Positions 25,413-34,009 of a stretch of 64,000 nucleotides of DNA are shown in pieces; within the stretch, counting starts at the first letter, position 1, and every line of letters starts with the position of its first letter. Origin of the DNA: JAHELQ01 sp965603365 (lineage in GTDB: Bacteria > Acidobacteriota > Aminicenantia > UBA2199); NCBI GenBank assembly GCA_965603365.1, contig CBFDCR010000002.1, positions 67,076 through 131,075 on the forward strand, read 5' to 3'. A program made the position numbers and the translations under genes. The notes beneath the pieces are model-generated. The model did no database searches, was not told the origin of the DNA, and saw only the letters and a program-made list of their open reading frames with translations.

Positions 25413-27311
25413 TTAAAATTTAAAGATATGATTGCGATTCTTCTTTAAAAACGCCCGGACCTCTTGATAGATCCCTTCGGCGTTTAAATGGTATTGTTCC
25501 AGCAGCTCTTCCCGGGAGGCCACCTCGATGGTCTCCTCCGGTACCCCCAGGGTCAGGAGGCTGTACTTTTTGACGGTTTCGGAAATCAACAGCTCCCGGA
25601 TCTGGGTGGCGAAGCCGCCGTTGCGGATGCCGTCTTCGATGGCAATCACCCGCCTTGCCTTTTTAATATGCTCCAGTACCAACTCCTGATCCAGGGGTTT
25701 GACAAAACGGACGTTTATGACCGTCATCTCCAGTTTATCCTCCTGTGAGAGCCTTTCAGCCGCAGCCATGGCCCGATAGACCAGGGGCCCCACCGCCAGG
25801 ATCACCCCATCTTTGCCTTCCCGCAGTACTTCGGCCTTGCCAATGGGAATCTCTTTCAACTCCTCATCAAAGAGAACCCCCTGGCCCGGCTCCTTGGGAT
25901 AGCGGATAAACACGGTCCGATTGGATTGGTAACCGGAGTAAACCATGTGTTGAAGCTCGTTTTCATCTTTGGGGGCGGCAATCACCACCCCGGGCAAAGG
26001 TCTCAACAACGAGATATCGTAAATCCCCTGATGAGTGGGGCCATCCCCGCCCACCAGGCCGGCCCTATCGATCCCCACCACCACCGGGATATTCATCAGG
26101 GTAAAATCGTGGGAAATCTGGTCAACGGCCCGCTGCATAAAGGTGGAGTAGACACCCAGGATGGGTTTACGACCGCCCAACGACAGTCCGCCGGCAAAAT
26201 CAAACATGTACTGCTCGGCAATCCCCACGTCGTAGAAATTTTCCGGGAACGCCTTCTGGACACAATCGAGACCGGTGCCTTCCGGCATGGCCGCGGTGAG
26301 GGCAATGACCTTCGAGTCCTTCTCCACCAATTTTAATACCGTCTGCCCGAAGACCTTTGAATAGGAAGGCTTGTTGCCGGATTTTTTAAATTTCCCGTTC
26401 CTAATATGAAAGGGCGCGGAAGAGTGGTAAGAGCTGGGGTTATCGGAGGCCGGTTGATATCCCCGCCCCTTTTCGGTCACCACATGGAGCAGGATGGGGA
26501 AATCGTACTTTTTGGCCTCATTAAACTCCTTGATCATCTCCTTGAAGTTGTGACCGTTGATGGGGCCGATATACTTAACCCCCAGTTCATCAAATAGAGA
26601 GCCCGGCACCATCATGGTCCTGAATAAAATTTCAATCTTTTTGGCCACCTCTACCATATATTTGCCGATGCCGGGAATATGCTTCAATATCGATTGAATC
26701 ATCTCCTTCAACCGGATATAGGGGCGACCGGAGACCAGGTAATTCAGATGTTTGGATATGCCGCCCACATTGGGGGAAATAGACATCTTGTTGTCATTCA
26801 ACACAATGATCAACCGCTGTTTGACCTGGCCGATGTGATTTAAAGCCTCCAGGGCCAGACCACCGGTCAAGGCACCGTCCCCCACCACGGCGACGATATG
26901 GAAATCCTCCCCCGCCTTATCCCGGGCAATGGACATACCCGAAGCAAAGGCTAAGGAGGTGGAAGCATGGCCGGTATTCAAACAGTCATATTCGCTCTCA
27001 AAAATATCCGGATAACCGGTAAGCCCACCTTTTTTACGAATGCTAAAAATTCGATCCTTGCGGCCGGTCACCATCTTATGGGTGTAACACTGGTGACCCA
27101 CGTCCCAGATAATTTTATCCCGGGGAGTATCAAAAACCCGGTGAAGCGCCAGGGTTACTTCCACTGCCCCCAGATTGGAGGCCAGATGACCGCCATTTTT
27201 AGAAACCACCTCAATAATGATTTCCCTGATTTCTGCGGTCAACGTTTCCAACTGAGTAAAGGAGAGTTCCTTTAAATCAGCGGGGACATTCACTTTTTCC
27301 AGTACAGCCAT
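25413..27311 (-). CDS. dxs: 1-deoxy-D-xylulose-5-phosphate synthase
   Basis: A 632-residue protein, full length for Dxs. Motifs: WDVGHQCYTHKMVTGR (histidine of the TPP site), VVGDGALTGGLALEALNH ... VLNDNKMSISPNVG (GDG-N TPP-binding motif), DVGIAEQYMFDFAGGLS (catalytic glutamate) and the C-terminal transketolase domain (RIGGDGPTHQG-type loop as VGGDGPTHQGIYD). It condenses pyruvate and glyceraldehyde-3-phosphate as the first step of the MEP pathway. Its ATG overlaps the stop of the prenyltransferase gene (TAATG), so the two are one transcription unit. The pathway supplies isoprenoid precursors for quinones and undecaprenyl phosphate. Confidence 0.95.
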   Translation of the reverse strand: MAVLEKVNVPADLKELSFTQLETLTAEIREIIIEVVSKNGGHLASNLGAVEVTLALHRVFDTPRDKIIWDVGHQCYTHKMVTGRKDRIFSIRKKGGLTGYPDIFESEYDCLNTGHASTSLAFASGMSIARDKAGEDFHIVAVVGDGALTGGLALEALNHIGQVKQRLIIVLNDNKMSISPNVGGISKHLNYLVSGRPYIRLKEMIQSILKHIPGIGKYMVEVAKKIEILFRTMMVPGSLFDELGVKYIGPINGHNFKEMIKEFNEAKKYDFPILLHVVTEKGRGYQPASDNPSSYHSSAPFHIRNGKFKKSGNKPSYSKVFGQTVLKLVEKDSKVIALTAAMPEGTGLDCVQKAFPENFYDVGIAEQYMFDFAGGLSLGGRKPILGVYSTFMQRAVDQISHDFTLMNIPVVVGIDRAGLVGGDGPTHQGIYDISLLRPLPGVVIAAPKDENELQHMVYSGYQSNRTVFIRYPKEPGQGVLFDEELKEIPIGKAEVLREGKDGVILAVGPLVYRAMAAAERLSQEDKLEMTVINVRFVKPLDQELVLEHIKKARRVIAIEDGIRNGGFATQIRELLISETVKKYSLLTLGVPEETIEVASREELLEQYHLNAEGIYQEVRAFLKKNRNHIFKF

Positions 27312-28165
27312 TATTTATTCCTGAACACCATTTTTTCCATCAGATGCAGGAAAGGGGGGAAATTGATTTCCAATTTTTCAATCAGCCCCATGGCCGATCG
27401 AAAGTAACGCCCCATCTCCCTCTTGACATAATCCGTTCCCCAAAACACCGCTGCATTGGGGCTATGGTTGAGCTCATCTTTGTGTAATCTTTTCCCCACC
27501 TCCGCCTCATCCCCCTCGATATCCAGTAAATCGTCCGCCATCTGAAAGGCAATGCCGATGGAGATACCGGCATCTTCGAGGATTTTACACTCAGCCTGTT
27601 TCAGGCCGATAATCTCTGCCGCACACAGCAGCACACCTTTAATTAACTCCGCTGTTTTCAACCGGTGGATGGTTAAAATCATGTCCCGGTCACCATTGAA
27701 TTCAAGATCCAGCGCCTGGCCCCCGGCCATCCCTTTCAGGCCGATGCTGGAAGTCAAAATTTTTAAAATTTTCACGATCTTTGGCGGGGAGATAGGGGAC
27801 AAAGAGATTCTCTCAAAGGCCCTCGTCAACAAAGTATCCCCGGCTAATAAGGCAATGGCATCGTCGAATTTCTTGTGAACAGTGGGCATCCCCCGGCGGA
27901 AATCGTCGTTGTCCATCGAGGGTAGATCGTCATGAATCAACGAGTAGGTATGAATATATTCAACGGCGCAGGCCACATCCATGTAAGCTGGGGCATTCAA
28001 CTTATAAGCGTCAATCAACGTTAGAAACAGAACCGGCCTTAATCGTTTGCCTTTCACGGTCAGGGCATAATGAATGGCCTGTTCCAGCACTCCCCTTTGG
28101 GGATTCAATCCCTCTACCAGGGCGCTGTCGATGCGATCGGCCAAATTATTTATGTAATCATCCAT
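27311..28165 (-). CDS. ispA: Polyprenyl (farnesyl/geranyl-type) diphosphate synthase
   Basis: A 284-residue trans-prenyltransferase. It shows the first aspartate-rich motif DDLPSMDND (DDxxSMDND) with GMPTVHKKF after it, GQALDLEF, the lysine KTAELI, and the second motif DDLLD as QMADDLLDIEGD. The length and DDxxSMDND motif fit IspA-like farnesyl diphosphate synthase of bacteria; exact chain length cannot be told from sequence by eye. It joins DMAPP and IPP in the cytosol. The stop overlaps the dxs start, a coupling frequent in bacterial isoprenoid operons. Confidence 0.88.
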   Translation of the reverse strand: MDDYINNLADRIDSALVEGLNPQRGVLEQAIHYALTVKGKRLRPVLFLTLIDAYKLNAPAYMDVACAVEYIHTYSLIHDDLPSMDNDDFRRGMPTVHKKFDDAIALLAGDTLLTRAFERISLSPISPPKIVKILKILTSSIGLKGMAGGQALDLEFNGDRDMILTIHRLKTAELIKGVLLCAAEIIGLKQAECKILEDAGISIGIAFQMADDLLDIEGDEAEVGKRLHKDELNHSPNAAVFWGTDYVKREMGRYFRSAMGLIEKLEINFPPFLHLMEKMVFRNK

Positions 28166-28265
28166 TATCTATGCTGCTCTTATATTATAGAATCTCCGTA
28201 ATTCCCTTTATATCCCATTTGCCGGTAAAAATCAAGAAACATCCCCACTCAGACACATTAAAACA

Positions 28266-29186
28266 TCAGAATCTACGGGAATAGAGATCCGGTTCCACAA
28301 AAATTTTCTTTATATCCGGGTATTTCCCCCGGATATCCTCTTCCAATCCGTTGATCAGATTCGATATTTCCACCGCGTTCAAACGGTGATCGAATTCCGC
28401 CTTTACCGCAATCAGGATATCATCCGGTCCCAATTGCAGCGATTTAATCTGGATCAATCGATTGATACTCTCTTCCTGTTTAAATATTTCGCCAACACTC
28501 TTGATTATTTCGGGATCTGCGCTTTCGCCGATGAGCAAAGATCTCGTCTCATTGCCCAGAAAGAGGGCCACCACCGCCAGGATGAAGCCGATGACGATAG
28601 AGGCGATGCCGTCAAATACCAATATACCGGTCAAATGCTGGATAAAAATCAAACCCAGGGCGATACCCAGGCCCGTAAGGGCAGCCAGGTCCTCCAAAAA
28701 CACCACGATCAACTCGGATTTCTTTGTTTTCCGTAAATAGGCAACAATACCGCAATCTCCCCGCTCCTTGTTGATTTTCTTAAATGCCCGGTAAAAGGCG
28801 ACGCCCTCGGCCACGATAGCCAGCGCCAATACGATGAAGGCATAGTTGATATTTTCGATGGCCTGCGGATGCATCAGCTTATGCACCCCCTGGTAAATGG
28901 CAAATACCGCTCCCAATGTAAACAATATGATGGCCACGATAAAGGACCAGAAATAGAGTTCACCGGAGAAGCCAAAGGGATGCAAATCATCAGGCCGCCG
29001 CCGACCGCTGCGCATGCCCACCAGGAGTAACACCTGGTTCATCGTATCCGCCACCGAATGGATGGCCTCGGCCAACATGGCGGACGAAGCCGTCATAAAG
29101 GCAGCGAGGAATTTCACCGCGGCAATAAACAGGTTGGCGCATAAGGCAAACAGGACAACCGTACGGGAACTTTGTATCTTCCTCAT
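28266..29186 (-). CDS. Cation diffusion facilitator (CDF) transporter
   Basis: A protein of about 306 residues with six membrane helices. TM2 has AMLAEAIHSVADTMNQVLLL (HSxxD metal-binding motif) and TM5 has VFDGIASIVIGFILA. The HPFGFSGELYFWSF signature after TM2 is typical of CDF efflux proteins of the zinc/iron/cobalt type. The C-terminal cytosolic domain follows (LIGESADPEIIKSVGEIF). It exports divalent metal ions in exchange for protons. The ATG at 29186 is used because it starts just before TM1. The frame from 29222 adds 12 residues without a ribosome-binding site. Confidence 0.88.
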   Translation of the reverse strand: MRKIQSSRTVVLFALCANLFIAAVKFLAAFMTASSAMLAEAIHSVADTMNQVLLLVGMRSGRRRPDDLHPFGFSGELYFWSFIVAIILFTLGAVFAIYQGVHKLMHPQAIENINYAFIVLALAIVAEGVAFYRAFKKINKERGDCGIVAYLRKTKKSELIVVFLEDLAALTGLGIALGLIFIQHLTGILVFDGIASIVIGFILAVVALFLGNETRSLLIGESADPEIIKSVGEIFKQEESINRLIQIKSLQLGPDDILIAVKAEFDHRLNAVEISNLINGLEEDIRGKYPDIKKIFVEPDLYSRRF

Positions 29187-29249
29187 TCGTGCTATTTTAG
29201 CCCTTTCCCCCCCACCTGTCAACCCACCACCACGCCGGACTTACCCCAA

Positions 29250-29994
29250 AAAATAAAATCTAAGTGAGGAACCTGTGATTTTTGGAAAAAAGGGTTACTC
29301 TTTTATGTCAAAATAAGACTTCTCGGCCCAAATTTACTCGTGAATGAGTAACACAGGGTTCTTGATTAAGTCCGGTCTCTTTAGTATGATGGGAGTACTA
29401 CCTGATCAATCGTTTTAGATAGTCAACGGTGGTGAATTAAATCGATTTGAATGCCGGAAGTAGTCTATGAATGTACGTTTAACCAGGGAGCAGAAGGGCA
29501 CCCGCATCATGAAAGGCAAAGACGTGTTTAAGATCATGCGTGAAGTGATTCTGCGGGAGAGCAAGTACCGCAAGGAAGTAGAGCACTGTTGGATAGTGCG
29601 ACCAGTGGCTCTGGTTTGGGCTGCCTAAGTCGCTATTATGATAGACTTTCGGGCTACCCTATCCATTTGGGGTAACCTTATCCGCAGGTGCATTACGGGT
29701 AACTGTTTTGTGCTAAGCTGCGGAGACAATGCGAATATCCCGCTAGCCTCAATCCGGGTGATCGCTAAGGTAAATGTGCCGCTAAGGGCAACGTAAAGTG
29801 AACAGTCAAAACCTCGTTACGTGCGGCAAGCGAAGGAAAAAAATACGGGACAGTCTAGAAATCCGCACGCCTATCGACACTGTGCTGGAGCTGGCGCTTG
29901 AGCTGGTTGAATTTGAATTTTGACAAGTGGGGGGGATTTTGATAAGATGGTTGGTCGTGATAGTACCTTGAGGCACTGTTGAGACGTTCGAGGA
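29250..29994. other. Gene-poor decayed region
   Basis: About 740 bases without a complete gene between the CDF gene and the sirtuin gene. It has a short inverted repeat around 29332-29349 (TTACTC/GAGTAA), the possible RadC-like fragment (29467-29628) and a small frame ending at 29923 (SLEIRTPIDTVLELALELVE, stop TGA) that I cannot assign. Together they look like worn remains of accessory genes. Confidence 0.5.
29467..29628 (+). pseudogene. Possible N-terminal fragment of a RadC-like (JAB-domain) protein
   Basis: A 53-residue frame, MNVRLTREQKGTRIMKGKDV then FKIMREVILRESKYRKEVEHCWIV. It resembles the N-terminus of RadC-like JAB-domain proteins (usual form LTxEQK...DDVYxIMQxILLRExKxxxxxEHFWVI). 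After EHCWIV it runs into unrelated sequence and stops, so the JAMM catalytic part is absent. The family reading is by eye only. Confidence 0.35.
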
Positions 29995-30003
29995 TTGAGG
30001 CGC

Positions 30004-30741
30004 ATGGATGCAGATATAGAAAAGGCAGCCCAATGGATTCGCCAGTCGAAACACACCACCGTGTTTACCGGGGCCGGTATCTCGGTGGAGAGCGAAATCC
30101 CCCCTTTCCGGGGCGAAGGGGGCCTGTGGAATAAATACGATCCCTCCATCGCCGAAATCGGTTACTTTCGTGCTCATCCCCAGGAATCATGGCAGTGGAT
30201 CAAGAAAATTTTTTACGACGGCTGGGGGACCAAGAAACCCAACCGGGCCCACCAGGGTGTTGCCGAACTGGAAAAAATGGGTTTTGTTAAGGCGGTGATT
30301 ACCCAGAACATCGACTGCCTCCACCAGAAGGCCGGCAGCCGGACCGTCTACGAATTTCACGGCACCCTGGAATATCTCATCTGCGGACTGTGCCGAAACC
30401 GGACCCTCGCCCGGGAAGTCCCCCTCGACAGCCTGCCGCCAAAATGCGACCCATGCGGCGGTATCCTGCGACCGGATTTCGTATTTTTTGGCGAAGGCAT
30501 CCCGGAACCGGCCCGATCCCTCTGCTTCCAGGAGGCCTGGAATGCCGAAGTATTCCTGGTAATCGGCACCACCGGCGAGGTCATGCCGGCCTGCCAGATT
30601 CCGGTGATGGCCAAAAACAACTATGCCAAAATCATCGAAATCAACATCGCCCCCTCTACCTTTACCCACACCATTACCGACATTTTCCTGAAGGGAAAGG
30701 CCGCCGAGATCATGGAAAAATTATGTGCGCGGCTCCGCTGA
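30004..30741 (+). CDS. NAD-dependent protein deacylase (sirtuin, SIR2 family)
   Basis: A protein of about 245 residues. Motifs: FTGAGISVESEIPPFRG (NAD binding, GAGxS), TQNIDCLHQKAG (TQNxD), YEFHGTLE (catalytic histidine FHG), four zinc cysteines CGLC and CDPC, PDFVFFGEGIPE, and VIGTTGEVMPAC. It removes acyl groups from lysine with NAD. The ATG at 30004 is preferred over the TTG at 29995, with GAGG just before it. Its 3' end overlaps the next gene by 19 bases. Confidence 0.92.
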   Translation: MDADIEKAAQWIRQSKHTTVFTGAGISVESEIPPFRGEGGLWNKYDPSIAEIGYFRAHPQESWQWIKKIFYDGWGTKKPNRAHQGVAELEKMGFVKAVITQNIDCLHQKAGSRTVYEFHGTLEYLICGLCRNRTLAREVPLDSLPPKCDPCGGILRPDFVFFGEGIPEPARSLCFQEAWNAEVFLVIGTTGEVMPACQIPVMAKNNYAKIIEINIAPSTFTHTITDIFLKGKAAEIMEKLCARLR

Positions 30742-31496
30742 AATTACTCGTTGATCCCCGGGGCGGTATGGCCGGCGATATGTTTGCCGCGGCCCTGATC
30801 TCGGCAGGTGCAGATTTTAAAATCCTTCATCGGGCCATGACCGGGGCGGCATTTAAGTTAGGAACCGCCGCCATCTCGATAAACCGGACCGTTGACGGCT
30901 CTTCACAACTGGGCATCGATTTATCCCCCCATCACAGCCACCTGGGGGGAACAGAGGCTCAGGCCATCCTCCTCGAACTTTTCGAGGAACTTAACATCGA
31001 AACAGGATACCGGCAACTGGGGCTGCGGATCTTAGATATCCTGCTAAAGGCCGAAAGAATCGCCCATCGGGACGGTAAATTTGCTCATTTGCATCACCAC
31101 CATAAAAACGGTGAAACCACCTTCCTGCACGAGGCCCAGGACATCGTGATCGACATCACAGGCGCGGTGACGGGGCTGCAAAACCTGAACATCGAGCCGG
31201 CTGCCCGTTTGCTTGCCCCGGTTTCCGTGGGCGGCGGCACGGTCAAATTTTCCCATGGCGTATTACCGGTCCCGGCTCCGGCAGCAGAGATCATTTTAAG
31301 AAGTTACCAGATACCCTGGTCTCACGGCCCAATCGCTGAAGAGTTGTGTACCCCCACGGGCGCGGCCATCCTGGCGGCCTTGAATGCCGATACCATTCAG
31401 AAGTTTGAAACAGATCTTAATGTCCTGGGAAAAGGCCAATCCAGGGGGAGCAAGATCCTCGATATTCCGCCGTTAAAAATTTTTCTAAGCCAATAG
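30723..31496 (+). CDS. LarC1-type nickel-insertion/UPF0272 protein without the LarC2 part
   Basis: A 257-residue protein matching the N-terminal LarC domain: LLVDPRGGMAGDMFAAALIS (usual DPFSGISGDM), FAHLHHHHKNG (histidine-rich segment), HEAQDIVIDITGAVTGLQN, SFAP-type PVPAPAAEII and LCTPTGAAILAAL. Full-length LarC also has a LarC2 domain that binds the CTP cofactor. Here the frame ends 10 bases before the convergent porin gene, so LarC2 is absent and neither LarB nor LarE is in the window. The start ATG (30723) overlaps the sirtuin gene. The role is uncertain: reduced LarC-like protein or a metal-binding relic. Confidence 0.7.
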   Translation: MCAAPLKLLVDPRGGMAGDMFAAALISAGADFKILHRAMTGAAFKLGTAAISINRTVDGSSQLGIDLSPHHSHLGGTEAQAILLELFEELNIETGYRQLGLRILDILLKAERIAHRDGKFAHLHHHHKNGETTFLHEAQDIVIDITGAVTGLQNLNIEPAARLLAPVSVGGGTVKFSHGVLPVPAPAAEIILRSYQIPWSHGPIAEELCTPTGAAILAALNADTIQKFETDLNVLGKGQSRGSKILDIPPLKIFLSQ

Positions 31497-31506
31497 TAAG
31501 TTTTGA

Positions 31507-32517
31507 TCAAAACGAATACTGGCAATTGATATAGAAAACATTGTTCTCGATCTGGTCTATCCCTTCGGCCATGGTTTCCCGCCGGATCACATAATTGGTC
31601 TGAAACTTGATGTGTTGATTGTAAAAATAGTTTATCCCGAAGGTAATATTATTAAATCTTTTGACCCCCACCCGGTTGGGGGCACCGTTGTTGGGGGTAT
31701 AAAACCCGTAGCGGACGAGATACTCGGACTTTTTGATCTTGATGCCGACGATCGCATAAATGCCGTTATACCTGGTGCCCTGCCCCTCGAGCCCGTACTC
31801 TCCGGCAATATATTCCAGCTTCAAATTCAAGGGTTTATGCACATAAAATAGATGGGCACCGTATGAGCTCTTTTTATTATTCACCTCTTTCTCGGTGCCG
31901 GTGCCGAAAAAGGCACCAAAATTCAATCCTGCCATGGGCCTGATCTCCAGCCGACCCCAAAAGGTCAAACCGCTGCCCGGGTGTTCGTATTCCGGAAACC
32001 TGATACTGGGAGAAAATAGCTCCAGGGCCCGGGGATTGGCGACCATAAAGGCATATTGTACTTTATCGGCCATTAATTGACCGTAGACCTGTAAGCCCAG
32101 TGCCCTCCAGGAAAAGAGCCGGCTGTGATCCCCCCATTTCAAGGTGATGACCGGCCGTTCAATAAAATCAAGCTCCCCGTCGGCGGTTAATCCAGCGGAA
32201 ATGGCCGCCGGCGGGGCAAATTGTCCCAGCTTGATGTTAAAATTTCTATTCACCAGAAAGTCAAGGTATACATCCAGCAGACTGGCCTCCTGTTCGTCCC
32301 AGCCCACCCGAAGTCCCCATTTGATCTTCTCTGAAAACAAGCCGTGGGGATAGAGCCTCACTCTGCGGACGGTAAAGCCATAGGCTTTGCCGTCATCTTT
32401 AGCCTGGTCTGCATATGAAAACCAGGCCTGGGCCAGGCCGGAAAACTGTATGTCGGCGCCATCCAACTGCACAACTAAAAACACACCGAGAAACAGAAGC
32501 ATCAAAAACCGTCTCAT
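31507..32517 (-). CDS. Outer membrane porin (phosphate-selective OprO/P-like)
   Basis: A 336-residue protein with a signal peptide (MRRFLMLLFLGVFLVVQLDG). Alternating beta strands run throughout (IQFSGLAQAWFSYADQAKD, AYGFTVRRVRLYPHGLF, KIKWGLRVGWDEQ), and the last residue is phenylalanine (NCQYSF), the classic signal for BAM-dependent outer membrane insertion. The RRVRL and FNIKLGQF strand patterns resemble porins of the OprO/P type. It would allow passage of anions or small solutes. Upstream promoter TTGACA-16-TACAAT lies at 32538-32565 and a GGAGG site precedes the ATG. It is divergent from the response regulator gene. Confidence 0.85.
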   Translation of the reverse strand: MRRFLMLLFLGVFLVVQLDGADIQFSGLAQAWFSYADQAKDDGKAYGFTVRRVRLYPHGLFSEKIKWGLRVGWDEQEASLLDVYLDFLVNRNFNIKLGQFAPPAAISAGLTADGELDFIERPVITLKWGDHSRLFSWRALGLQVYGQLMADKVQYAFMVANPRALELFSPSIRFPEYEHPGSGLTFWGRLEIRPMAGLNFGAFFGTGTEKEVNNKKSSYGAHLFYVHKPLNLKLEYIAGEYGLEGQGTRYNGIYAIVGIKIKKSEYLVRYGFYTPNNGAPNRVGVKRFNNITFGINYFYNQHIKFQTNYVIRRETMAEGIDQIENNVFYINCQYSF

Positions 32518-32537
32518 TGATCAACCCTCCGCTTCAA

Positions 32538-32565
32538 ATTGTAGCGAAAAAAAAAGCAATGTCAA
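32538..32565 (-). promoter_or_regulatory. Promoter of the porin gene
   Basis: TTGACA (32565-32560), a 16-base spacer and TACAAT (32543-32538) on the minus strand. The start is predicted at about 32531, 14 bases before the ATG. It is back to back with the response-regulator promoter 32574-32602. Confidence 0.7.
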
Positions 32566-32573
32566 CAGTCAGA

Positions 32574-32602
32574 TTGATTTATTGGCTCTTATCTGCTATA
32601 AA
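32574..32602 (+). promoter_or_regulatory. Promoter of the sigma-54 response-regulator gene (leaderless)
   Basis: TTGATT (32574-32579), a 17-base spacer and TATAAA (32597-32602). The base seven positions after the -10 box is the A of the ATG at 32609, so the message is expected to have no 5' leader. No ribosome-binding site is seen upstream. Confidence 0.65.
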
Positions 32603-32608
32603 TACCAC

Positions 32609-34009
32609 ATGGAAAACACAAAAGTGCTGGTGATCGATGATGAAAAGAACATCCTTGAATCCATTAAAATGGTGCTGCTATATGAAAGTTACAGTGTAGA
32701 GACGGCCTCAACCGGTCTGGACGGCCTCGAATTATTCAAAAAACTCCAGCCGGAGATTGTGTTACTGGATGTCAAGATGCCCGGGTTCGACGGCATCCAG
32801 GTGTTAAAAAACCTGAAAAAGATCAATGAGTTGGCCGAAGTCATCATGATCTCCGGTCATTCGGGTATTGAAGAGGCGGTGGAAGCATCCAAATTGGGGG
32901 CTTTCGATTTCTTAGAGAAGCCCATTTCCCGGGATAAACTGCTGTTAACGGTACGCAACGCCGCCGAAAAAGTCAACCTACTGAAAGAAAACGTCGATTT
33001 AAAACATTTGGCCGAAAAAAAGTACCAACTGATCGGCGACTCCCCGATCATGCACCAGTTGCGGCAAAAAATCGACAAGGTGGCCAGGACCCCTTCAACG
33101 GTGCTCATCACCGGCGAGAGCGGTACCGGTAAAGAGTTGATTGCCCGCAACATCCACGACCTCTCCAAACGGAACAAACATAAATTTGTCCAGGTCAACT
33201 GTGCCGCCATTCCCGATGAACTCATCGAAAGCGAGCTCTTCGGTCATGAGAAGGGATCTTTCACCGGGGCCTACGAGAAAAAAAACGGGAAATTTGAAAA
33301 TGCTCACAAGGGCACCATCTTCCTGGACGAAGTGGGAGATCTCAGCGAAAAAGCCCAGGCCAAGGTACTCAGGGTTCTGGAAGAGGGTGAAATCCAGCGG
33401 GTGGGTTCGGCTGAGATCAAAAGGGTGGATGTCCGGGTCATTGCCGCCACCAACAAAGACCTGGAAAGGGAAATCAAAAATGAAAAATTCAGGGAAGACC
33501 TGTTGTTCCGATTGAATGTCGTCCCCATCTATTCACCGGCCTTGCGGGAACGAACCGAGGATATACCCATCCTGGTGGAACACTTTCTCAACTATTTCTC
33601 CGAAGAGAACAACTACAAACGAAAAAAAGTCTCGAAAAAAACCCTGGACGCATTCATGAAATACCACTGGAAGGGTAATGTCCGGGAGCTGCGAAACCTG
33701 ATCGAGCGGTTGATCATCATGACCGACGGCAGTACCATCACCGAAAACGATCTGCCCGACCATATGAGGGACATGGAAGACAAAAGCACCGTCAACTTTG
33801 CCGCCATAAAATCGTGGAAGGATTTTAAGCTGCAGTCGGAAAAATACTTTATAGAGGAAAAACTCAGGGAATTCAAATACAACATCGCCAAAACCGCCAG
33901 GGAAATTCAATTACCCCGCAGCAACCTCTATAAAAAAATTGAATCTTTTGATATAATAATGCCTGAAAATTCGGAAGCAGATGAAGAATCGCCTCGTGCC
34001 GAGGGTTAA
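32609..34009 (+). CDS. NtrC-family sigma-54-dependent response regulator
   Basis: A 466-residue protein with three domains. The receiver domain (1-120) has the phospho-acceptor aspartate in VLLDVKMPG and the acidic pair IDDE at the start. The AAA+ domain has Walker A GESGTGKELIARNIH, the sigma-54 contact loop GSFTGAYEKKNG and Walker B TIFLDEVGD. A Fis-type helix-turn-helix follows at the C-terminus (KTAREIQLPRSNLYKKIESF). It activates sigma-54 promoters after phosphorylation. No cognate kinase is next to it. The last 14 codons lie inside the rnpB gene (34009 versus rnpB from about 33966), so the tail MPENSEADEESPRAEG is encoded by the RNase P RNA region; no earlier in-frame stop exists. Confidence 0.9.
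   Translation: MENTKVLVIDDEKNILESIKMVLLYESYSVETASTGLDGLELFKKLQPEIVLLDVKMPGFDGIQVLKNLKKINELAEVIMISGHSGIEEAVEASKLGAFDFLEKPISRDKLLLTVRNAAEKVNLLKENVDLKHLAEKKYQLIGDSPIMHQLRQKIDKVARTPSTVLITGESGTGKELIARNIHDLSKRNKHKFVQVNCAAIPDELIESELFGHEKGSFTGAYEKKNGKFENAHKGTIFLDEVGDLSEKAQAKVLRVLEEGEIQRVGSAEIKRVDVRVIAATNKDLEREIKNEKFREDLLFRLNVVPIYSPALRERTEDIPILVEHFLNYFSEENNYKRKKVSKKTLDAFMKYHWKGNVRELRNLIERLIIMTDGSTITENDLPDHMRDMEDKSTVNFAAIKSWKDFKLQSEKYFIEEKLREFKYNIAKTAREIQLPRSNLYKKIESFDIIMPENSEADEESPRAEG
33949..33957 (+). promoter_or_regulatory. Extended -10 promoter of rnpB
   Basis: TGATATAAT (extended -10: TG, one base, TATAAT at 33952-33957) lies within the response regulator coding sequence. It predicts a start at about 33964-33966, exactly where the first helix (P1) of RNase P RNA begins. 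No -35 of note is present, as is common with extended -10 promoters. Confidence 0.6.

Noticed and set aside
30390..30722. Longer frame for the LarC-like gene starting at 30390
   Set aside because: It is a shadow of the sirtuin coding sequence; the LarC similarity begins only after the ATG at 30723.
32387..32608. Longer N-terminus for the sigma-54 response regulator from 32387
   Set aside because: It would include the porin gene and both promoters; the receiver domain begins at MENTKVLVIDDE (32609).
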